Shown: piece after piece, positions 6,835-12,259 of the stretch | Position numbering within the stretch: the stretch's first letter is position 1 | Layout: each line of letters starts with the position of its first letter | DNA from: Flavobacteriales bacterium | GTDB taxonomy: Bacteria; Bacteroidota; Bacteroidia; Flavobacteriales_D; Crocinitomicaceae | Direction: 5' to 3' | NCBI GenBank assembly: GCA_947476515.1 | Contig: CANJQZ010000040.1 | Location: 1 to 12,259 of the forward strand | Length of the DNA: 12,259 bases | Translations under genes and position numbers: made by a program | Notes under the pieces: generated by a model | The model's input: the letters and a program-made list of their open reading frames with translations, nothing else | The model's database searches: none | Told to the model about the DNA's origin: nothing

Positions 6835-7746
6835 TTAAAAATATCTTGGACTTAAAAAAGCGTTATTTTTTGTTCTTATATCGAATCTCAACATGAACTC
6901 GTGACTTCCCCATTGATTAACTAATTTTCCATTAACTGGAAAATCATATGCATAACCAATCATACAGAAGTCTTTTACTTGATAGGAAGCATTAAATCCA
7001 ACAGCATCGCTAATTCGATAAAGTACACCAAACCAAATTTGATTGTATAAATGAGCTGATATATTCAAATCAAGAATAAGCGGACCATTAGCGGTATATT
7101 TCAAGAGTAAGGAAGGTTTAATATCAAGTACACTATTTACTTTATGAACATATCCGGCCATAGCATATAAATGACGCTGAGCTCTTGAGTTACCTGTATT
7201 ATTATCTATAGATCTTTTTACAAGTTGAGGCACTGATAAACCAGCATAAAAACGCTTTGCATATAAATATGCTCCAAAACCAAAATTAGCTTTAACAGTA
7301 GAATTTGATTGTAAAAAGTTTGGATCTGTATTGTCCGTTACATTTAAGCCTGAAAAATTGTATTGATTTTGTTGAATTCCTGCTGATGCTCCTAAAGACA
7401 AACGCATATCCTCTTTATCTAATTGAATATGGTATGCAAAAGTTCCCATGGCATTCACTCCAGATCGAGATCCAATGCGATCATAACTTAAATTTCCTCC
7501 TACCCCAATATGCTTTTGGGCAATTGGAGCATGAATTGAAAAGAACTGTGTTTTTGGTGCACCTTCCCATCCTACCCATTGTGCGCGGGTAACTCCAGTG
7601 ATCGTTAAATTATTAGTGCTTCCGGCATATCCAGCATTAAATTGCAATGGATTGAAAAAATACATTGATGTTTGCGCATCTTGCTGAGCCATTAAAGGAA
7701 GCGCAGATAAACAAATTATTGCTATTAAATTAATCGTCCTCATCAT
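6835..7746 (-). CDS. PorP/SprF family type IX secretion system outer-membrane protein
   Basis: A 303-aa outer-membrane beta-barrel protein of the PorP/SprF family. SprF in Flavobacterium johnsoniae is needed for export or surface attachment of its partner adhesin SprB, and members of the family pair with substrates carrying type B C-terminal domains. A signal peptide covers residues 1-20 (cleavage near LMA-Q), followed by the hallmark FFNPLQFNAGYAGS (30-43) and RAQWVGWEGAPKTQ (54-67), where the conserved NP, GYAGS and QWVG...GAP residues are visible. The rest is a series of amphipathic strands (IGVGGNLSYDRIG, FGFGAYLYAKRFYAGLSVPQLV, IWFGVLYRISDAVGFNASY) ending in MLRFDIRTKNNAFLSPRYF. Two tandem ATGs (7746 and 7743) leave the first residue uncertain. 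It lies 5 bases after the adhesin stop and 1 base before the OmpA-family gene, so the three are almost certainly one transcript. The direct link to the adhesin suggests this is its dedicated export partner. Confidence 0.92.
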   Translation of the reverse strand: MMRTINLIAIICLSALPLMAQQDAQTSMYFFNPLQFNAGYAGSTNNLTITGVTRAQWVGWEGAPKTQFFSIHAPIAQKHIGVGGNLSYDRIGSRSGVNAMGTFAYHIQLDKEDMRLSLGASAGIQQNQYNFSGLNVTDNTDPNFLQSNSTVKANFGFGAYLYAKRFYAGLSVPQLVKRSIDNNTGNSRAQRHLYAMAGYVHKVNSVLDIKPSLLLKYTANGPLILDLNISAHLYNQIWFGVLYRISDAVGFNASYQVKDFCMIGYAYDFPVNGKLVNQWGSHEFMLRFDIRTKNNAFLSPRYF

Positions 7747-7751
7747 ATCTA

Positions 7752-10700
7752 TTAAGGTTGAATTTCTAGGTATCCTGTATAAGGATCTTGTGATTTTTTA
7801 TTGGTATCAATTACATAAAAATAAGTGGATGCAGGTAATGAATTTGGTGCTGTGCCCTTATAGTGACCGTTCCAATCATTTTGATATGGTTGTGCTTCGA
7901 ATACAACACTTCCCCATCTATTATAAACAGTAACCTGAATATCGGGATATTGAGATGCTAAATACTCAATTACCCAAAGGTCATTTTTACCATCAGCATT
8001 AGGTGATAAAAATTGATTTATTACAACAGGAATTAATTCAGTACATCCCAAATCAAATGTTGCAGAGACAACACATCCTGCTGCATCAGTAACTTGAACA
8101 GTATGATTTCCAGCATCAATATTATTTGCAACAGCACCTGATTCTCCAGTTTCCCAAATATAAGAATATCCTGGTAAACCTCCTTGAGCTGTAACTGTTA
8201 AACTACCATTGAATTCTTGACATTCTGAACCAACAGAATCAATTTGAGCAACTGTTAAAGGAAGAGGTTGCGTTATGGCAATAGTAGTATCTGCTGTACA
8301 ACCATCATTATTCGCTACTTGAACTGAATAGATGCCAACAGACAAGCCAGAAACCGTAGATGAATTTATTTGACTTGGTGACCAGTTATAGGTTAATACA
8401 CCAGAATTATCAGTTGAAATTGAAATCGCACCATTTGAACCTCCATTACAGGAAACATTTGTTAAATTCACAGCTGTAATGTTGATCGGAGTCGGAGGAT
8501 CGATTTGTACCATATCCGTGGTAATACAACCATTTACATTATCAGTAACTGTTATAAAATATTGACCAGGAGCACCAACTACTGGTGATAAAGTATTAGC
8601 ACCTGAAATGATTGCTGGTCCAGACCAACTCACTGAAGAATTAACTGGATTCGTTGAGCCCAGAATAACACCTGTATTGGTTATACAATCTAAACCAGTT
8701 GTTGGCGAAAGTGTATAATTAAAAACTGGAGATGGCAATACATTGACAATAAACTGATCTTGAACACCTGGACAAGATCCAAGTTGTGCTGAAACATCTA
8801 TAGTACCAGAAATAGTTGACCCTGTTGAATTAGCAGCTACATTCCAAGTTGGAATTTGACCATTTCCTGAACTTCCTATTCCAATATTAGTATTGTTATT
8901 TGTCCATGAAATAGTTGCTCCCGTAGGTGTAGTAAAATAATCACTAGGATTTATCTGCGTACCAGGACAAACGGTAAAATCAATGTTGCTATTCATTGTA
9001 ATTTGTGGCTGAACAGCAACACTTACAATAATATCGGGACCAGGACACAAAACTGTTCCGATTGAGATAGTATAAACTACTGTGTCAACAGTTGTTCCCG
9101 TATTGGTTAATACCTGAGCTATAGAATTCCCTATGCCAGAACTCTCCCCTCCAATTGTTGAAGGAGCCGAAGCTGTCCAACTAAAAGTAGCATTACTTAG
9201 ATTAGAACTTATCGAAATACTTGTTGCATCACCACTACAAATAGTTTGAGCGGTAGGATCCACATTTAAATTTCCCTGAGGATTTACAGTAATTGTATGT
9301 ACAACAGGAGCTACATTTGTACATCCAACACTAGCGCTGATTTCTACTGTACCAGGTTGCGTTGTAGTGTTAAATAAGGTAAGTGGATTGAATGTCACAG
9401 GACTAATACCTGATCCTGTCATGGTTGTTACACCTGTGACATTGGTAGTATCTGTAATCTCCCATGTAATTACATATCCAGGAACTGTAGAAGTCATAAT
9501 AAACAAAGCTGATGAATCGCCCGAACAAATCATTTGATTATAAAAAGTCATATTAACAGATGCTGTAGGATTAATTGTTACTATCTGCATGATAGAATCT
9601 ACACCACAGAAGTTAGCAGCATACATCCAAACATTATAGGTTCCAGGAGCTGAGAATGTCAATTCCATGTTATCAGTCCCATTAGTCCATTGTGTGTAGT
9701 CGTATAAATTACCTACAAAACCATTATTTGAGCCTAAACTTCCAGAAGTAACAGCATAACCAGAGGTTTGATCTACTTGCCAATAATAAGAATAAGTAGA
9801 ATCACATCCAGTAGAGGTAACATTTTGTCCTCCTGAAGATTGATTATCAAAAGTAACAGGCTCTCCTTGACAAATTGGTGAATTGGGATTGTAATCAAAA
9901 GCTGCAGAAGCTCCAGTATTAATGGTTATAGGTCCTACTGTAACAACTGTAGGCAAACCATTGTTCGAGCAAATATTTTGAGCGATTATAGTTGCTGAAA
10001 AAGCATTTTGAATCGGAGGGAAACCAGGAGCAAAAACATAATCAACTCCACATGATGAACTAACAAATATATGAGAGATGGTGGTATCATTGTTAGTTGT
10101 GAAAACAAGTGATGGAGATCCATCAGAAAAATTAACGGTATAGTTAATTGGAACATCATTAGAAAGTATATCAATAGAATAAGGAGAAGGTAAACAAGTG
10201 GTTTGACCAGAACCAGAAACAGTTACAACAGGTGCATTACCATTAAATACAATATAATCTTTTGAAGTTGAACAACCATTAATGGTTACTGTGTGTGTAA
10301 GAGTATATTGACCTAAAGGATAAATATGGCCAATTTGAGAACCTGTCATATTGGTTTGATTAGAAGTCGCTCCATCACCCCAGGTAAATGTTTGAGATAC
10401 ACCACTATTGTATGTCGAATTAAAATTAAACAAGGAAGAATCAATAGCTCCACAATTCTTGAAGAAAATTATTCCATTTTGAGTAGTTGTTCCATATCCA
10501 CCGCCTGTACTAGCTAGGGTAAGATTAGAAATCGGTGTAGCGTTAACATCAATTGTAACTGAACTAATAGATGGTGCTTGACCATTATTATTATTTACTG
10601 TTAAGGTTGCAGATGTGGTTGGCGCTGTAACTGTCGAATAAGTAACTATGTGTGGACCTATTCCTGTTGCGGAAGCAGGAGAAGCACCTGTGCCGAAATT

Positions 10701-10886
10701 CCAAGTATAAGTTGCTCCTGCAGTAGTTTGAGAAGAAGTGTTATTAAATGTAATGGTACTTCCTTTACAAATAGTTATTAAACCACCAAAAACACTTGGA
10801 TTAGTATTGAAACTTGCTGTTGGCACTTGAGCATAAACCAAATTGGTGAGGAACAAAAGTGCAAATGCGTATATAATTTTAGACAT
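7752..10886 (-). CDS. Large T9SS-secreted surface protein with PKD-like, SprB-type and CHU_C C-terminal domains (adhesin-like)
   Basis: A 1044-aa predicted cell-surface protein, probably an adhesin, exported by Sec and then by the type IX system. Signal peptide 1-19 (VYA-Q). PKD-type Ig folds lie at about 25-115 (TWNFGTG at 61), 120-215 (FTWGDGATS at 167), 218-325 (NFSDGSPS at 252) and 328-440. Three PKD-like domains opening with a Cys-Ser/Pro-Gly motif follow at about 441-536, 537-627 and 628-717, then an Ig-like domain at 718-797 and two SprB-type repeats at about 803-872 and 879-947 (SCNGGSNGAISIS; GSLTVTAQGGLPGYSYIWETG). The C-terminal CHU_C / gliding-associated type B sorting domain is at 951-1044 (INQFLSPNADGKNDLW, VYNRWGSVVF, YYxxD-like YFYVID). 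Residues 210-966 contain no Lys or Arg, and there are 22 cysteines, mostly one pair per domain. It is the first gene of the operon with the PorP/SprF-like and OmpA-like genes; start at ATG 10886 behind a TAATTTTG box. The ligand is unknown. Confidence 0.9.
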   Translation of the reverse strand: MSKIIYAFALLFLTNLVYAQVPTASFNTNPSVFGGLITICKGSTITFNNTSSQTTAGATYTWNFGTGASPASATGIGPHIVTYSTVTAPTTSATLTVNNNNGQAPSISSVTIDVNATPISNLTLASTGGGYGTTTQNGIIFFKNCGAIDSSLFNFNSTYNSGVSQTFTWGDGATSNQTNMTGSQIGHIYPLGQYTLTHTVTINGCSTSKDYIVFNGNAPVVTVSGSGQTTCLPSPYSIDILSNDVPINYTVNFSDGSPSLVFTTNNDTTISHIFVSSSCGVDYVFAPGFPPIQNAFSATIIAQNICSNNGLPTVVTVGPITINTGASAAFDYNPNSPICQGEPVTFDNQSSGGQNVTSTGCDSTYSYYWQVDQTSGYAVTSGSLGSNNGFVGNLYDYTQWTNGTDNMELTFSAPGTYNVWMYAANFCGVDSIMQIVTINPTASVNMTFYNQMICSGDSSALFIMTSTVPGYVITWEITDTTNVTGVTTMTGSGISPVTFNPLTLFNTTTQPGTVEISASVGCTNVAPVVHTITVNPQGNLNVDPTAQTICSGDATSISISSNLSNATFSWTASAPSTIGGESSGIGNSIAQVLTNTGTTVDTVVYTISIGTVLCPGPDIIVSVAVQPQITMNSNIDFTVCPGTQINPSDYFTTPTGATISWTNNNTNIGIGSSGNGQIPTWNVAANSTGSTISGTIDVSAQLGSCPGVQDQFIVNVLPSPVFNYTLSPTTGLDCITNTGVILGSTNPVNSSVSWSGPAIISGANTLSPVVGAPGQYFITVTDNVNGCITTDMVQIDPPTPINITAVNLTNVSCNGGSNGAISISTDNSGVLTYNWSPSQINSSTVSGLSVGIYSVQVANNDGCTADTTIAITQPLPLTVAQIDSVGSECQEFNGSLTVTAQGGLPGYSYIWETGESGAVANNIDAGNHTVQVTDAAGCVVSATFDLGCTELIPVVINQFLSPNADGKNDLWVIEYLASQYPDIQVTVYNRWGSVVFEAQPYQNDWNGHYKGTAPNSLPASTYFYVIDTNKKSQDPYTGYLEIQP

Positions 10887-10926
10887 ATAGTAGTAATTAA
10901 AAACTCTAATTATGTGTATTAAAGTA

Positions 10927-10934
10927 CAAAATTA
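10927..10934 (-). promoter_or_regulatory. Bacteroidetes -7 promoter box (TAATTTTG) for the adhesin operon
   Basis: On the minus strand TAATTTTG exactly fits TAnnTTTG and sits 40 bases before the adhesin ATG at 10886, inside the 67-base gap after hemF, predicting a 5' leader of roughly 30-35 bases. No TTG -33 element is seen at 17-23 bases upstream; the nearest TTG is 29 bases away. No hairpin terminator is visible after hemF, so some readthrough from hemF is also possible. Confidence 0.5.
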
Positions 10935-10953
10935 AGAAAAATATATTGATTAT

Positions 10954-11847
10954 TTATAGTAACCAATTAATACCTTTAAGTAGTTTTTTTTGAGTTTTAA
11001 TTGCATTTGTATCATCAATTGGATTAAAATCGTATTCCCAAGATGACATTGGAGGCATACTCATTAAAATAGATTCAGTCCTTCCATTGGAATAGATTCC
11101 GAATTTTGTGCCACGGTCATGTAATAAATTAAATTCAACATATCGTGAGCGTCTGTGTAATTGCCATTTTTTTTCCTTTTCAGTAGTGTCATGGAGTTCT
11201 TGAAGATCAACTTGTTTCTTGTAAATTTCAGGAAATGAAAGTGCTAATTCCTCACAAAAAGAAAAGAGTTGTTTTTTTGAAATTCCAGAAGATTCATTTT
11301 GATGATCAAAAAACACACCACCCACTCCTCTAGTTTCATTTCGATGAGGTAAGAAAAAGTAATCATCAGCCCAGTTTTTAAATTTTACATAAAAATCAGG
11401 ATGGTATTTATCATTAATTTTTTTTAGATCTTTATGAAATTCAGTGGCTAATGAATCATTAATATAATGTGGCGTTAAATCAATACCTCCACCAAACCAA
11501 TAGGTATTACCATCGATTTCGAAATATCGGACATTCATATGAATAATAGGATGTAAAGCATGTATAGGGTGCAAAACTATAGAAACACCAGTAGCATAGA
11601 AAGAATCACCTTCCAATTGCAGCTGTTTTCTCATCGCATCACTTACTTTTCCATGTACAGAAGAAAAGGCAACGCCACCTTTTTCGATTATTCTACCATT
11701 TTTTATGGTTCTTGTATATCCTCCACCACCTTCAATTCTTACCCATGCATCTTCTATAAAAGTAGCACCTCCATCCCACTCTTCTAATTCTTTAGTGATG
11801 AATTGTTGACAAGCACGAAAAGCATCACTAATTTCCTTGGCCTTCAT
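10954..11847 (-). CDS. hemF: Oxygen-dependent coproporphyrinogen III oxidase HemF
   Basis: Cytoplasmic heme-biosynthesis enzyme that uses O2 to decarboxylate two propionates of coproporphyrinogen III, giving protoporphyrinogen IX. Counting from the ATG at 11847 (297 aa, close to the 299 aa of E. coli HemF), conserved motifs are: substrate-binding histidines and LHPIHALHPIIHMNVRYFE (92-110), WFGGGIDLTPHY (117-128), HRNETRGVGGVFFDH (168-182), and the signature RRSRYVEFNLLHDRGTKFG (232-250) with NGRTESILMSMPP (254-266). No key segment is missing. An in-frame TTG at 11868 would add 7 residues (304 aa); I prefer the ATG, which gives the usual N-terminus. The gene overlaps the 3' end of the upstream coding region by 20 bases, implying coupled translation. 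Use of HemF rather than oxygen-independent HemN points to an aerobic host. Confidence 0.95.
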   Translation of the reverse strand: MKAKEISDAFRACQQFITKELEEWDGGATFIEDAWVRIEGGGGYTRTIKNGRIIEKGGVAFSSVHGKVSDAMRKQLQLEGDSFYATGVSIVLHPIHALHPIIHMNVRYFEIDGNTYWFGGGIDLTPHYINDSLATEFHKDLKKINDKYHPDFYVKFKNWADDYFFLPHRNETRGVGGVFFDHQNESSGISKKQLFSFCEELALSFPEIYKKQVDLQELHDTTEKEKKWQLHRRSRYVEFNLLHDRGTKFGIYSNGRTESILMSMPPMSSWEYDFNPIDDTNAIKTQKKLLKGINWLL

Positions 11848-12259
11848 TTTCGTAGAGTGTTGATTCAAAATCTTGATATCTAATCATATAATAAGCACTA
11901 TTTTCTTTCATCGGAAGGGAATTTGTGATGAAAGAAAAATTAATTTTTGTCATAACTCCTTCTGCACTTCCATTAGAGATAAAAATTAATTTAGGAACTA
12001 CTGAAAGCATATCATAGCCCAAACAAGCCATTTTTGTTATATCAGCATTATATTTTAAACGATATTTTTTATGTAAATTAATTACAGACTGGGAATGATA
12101 GTTGAAACAACTTGAACTTAAATAATTAAAGGAAAAGCCATTTGAAGCAATCAAATTTAATTCTTTAAATTCCAACCAATCTTTTATTCCATATAATTCA
12201 GCGTTCTCACGATCCACCAATTTAGATAATATTTTTATTACATCATCCTTTGAAGTGGA
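11828..12259 (-). CDS. C-terminal part of a type 1 periplasmic-binding-protein-like protein (LysM / ABC substrate-binding type), 5' end beyond the window
   Basis: The minus-strand frame is open to the window edge: upstream of a TTG at 12220 another 13 codons read on without a stop (...STSKDDVIKILSK), so the gene is truncated by the window rather than starting there. About 143 residues are visible. The pattern YGIKDWLEF, then YLSSSCFNYHSQSV, HKKYRLKYNADITKMACLGYD, and finally SAYYMIRYQDFE resembles the C-terminal end of Bacteroidetes proteins that join N-terminal LysM repeats to a branched-chain amino acid ABC transporter substrate-binding-like (Peripla_BP type 1) domain, where the usual motif is '(Y)RxxYxxxPxxYAFQGYD'. 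That assignment is from remembered family patterns and is moderate; the LysM part, if present, lies outside the window. A likely role is in the periplasm, binding peptidoglycan or a small ligand. It overlaps hemF by 20 bases and is probably cotranscribed with it. Confidence 0.55.
   Translation of the reverse strand, partial: STSKDDVIKILSKLVDRENAELYGIKDWLEFKELNLIASNGFSFNYLSSSCFNYHSQSVINLHKKYRLKYNADITKMACLGYDMLSVVPKLIFISNGSAEGVMTKINFSFITNSLPMKENSAYYMIRYQDFESTLYENEGQGN

Noticed and set aside
7305..7592. Plus-strand 95-codon ORF opposite the PorP/SprF-like gene
   Set aside because: Shadow of a strongly supported minus-strand gene; no start context or family match.
9986..10174. Minus-strand hydrophobic 62-codon ORF inside the adhesin gene
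   Set aside because: Alternative frame of the adhesin; runs of Leu, Ile and Met come from frame-shifted Thr/Asn/Ser codons.
7752..10886. Repeated domains in the adhesin gene considered as a DNA tandem repeat or CRISPR-like array
   Set aside because: Domains are similar only at the level of protein pattern; no exact or regularly spaced DNA repeat is visible.
11560..11787. Plus-strand 75-codon ORF opposite hemF
   Set aside because: Shadow of hemF, whose motifs are continuous through this region.

Overview
The window looks like an aerobic member of the Bacteroidetes (Flavobacteriales; a Crocinitomicaceae/Cryomorphaceae-type relative is an inference). The evidence is AT-rich DNA, genes without Shine-Dalgarno sequences, Bacteroidetes-type TAnnTTTG -7 promoter boxes, PorT next to UbiE, a PorP/SprF-family protein, a surface protein with a CHU_C-type (gliding motility-associated) C-terminal domain, and an oxygen-dependent coproporphyrinogen oxidase.

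Left half, plus strand (1-4199): the 3' part of ubiE (menaquinone C-methyltransferase), porT (an outer-membrane component of the type IX secretion system, T9SS), a COG2509-type FAD-dependent dehydrogenase that overlaps porT by 4 bases, and mnmA (tRNA 2-thiouridylase). mnmA has its own TAnnTTTG box almost touching its ATG, which suggests a leaderless or nearly leaderless mRNA.

Middle (4196-4580): a convergent small hypothetical gene with a plausible promoter, an AT-rich gap, and a perfect 10-bp stem with a U8 tail that terminates the leftward operon.

Right half, minus strand (12259 down to 4581): the C-terminal part of a type 1 periplasmic-binding-protein-like protein cut by the window edge; hemF overlapping it; then, after a 67-base gap with a TAATTTTG box, a tight three-gene operon. 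This operon encodes a 1044-aa multi-domain T9SS substrate (predicted surface adhesin), a PorP/SprF-family outer-membrane protein and a 750-aa TPR / beta-propeller / OmpA protein. Gaps between the three genes are 5 and 1 bases.

How they fit: the operon looks like a self-contained surface-display module. The adhesin carries a type B C-terminal signal, which needs a SprF-like partner, and the OmpA-domain protein could fix the complex to peptidoglycan. PorT, from the convergent operon, belongs to the core translocon. The module type is known. The most striking new observation is in the adhesin: residues 210-966 contain no lysine or arginine at all, and six consecutive domains each carry one regularly spaced cysteine pair. 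No CRISPR, tRNA, rRNA or insertion sequence was seen.
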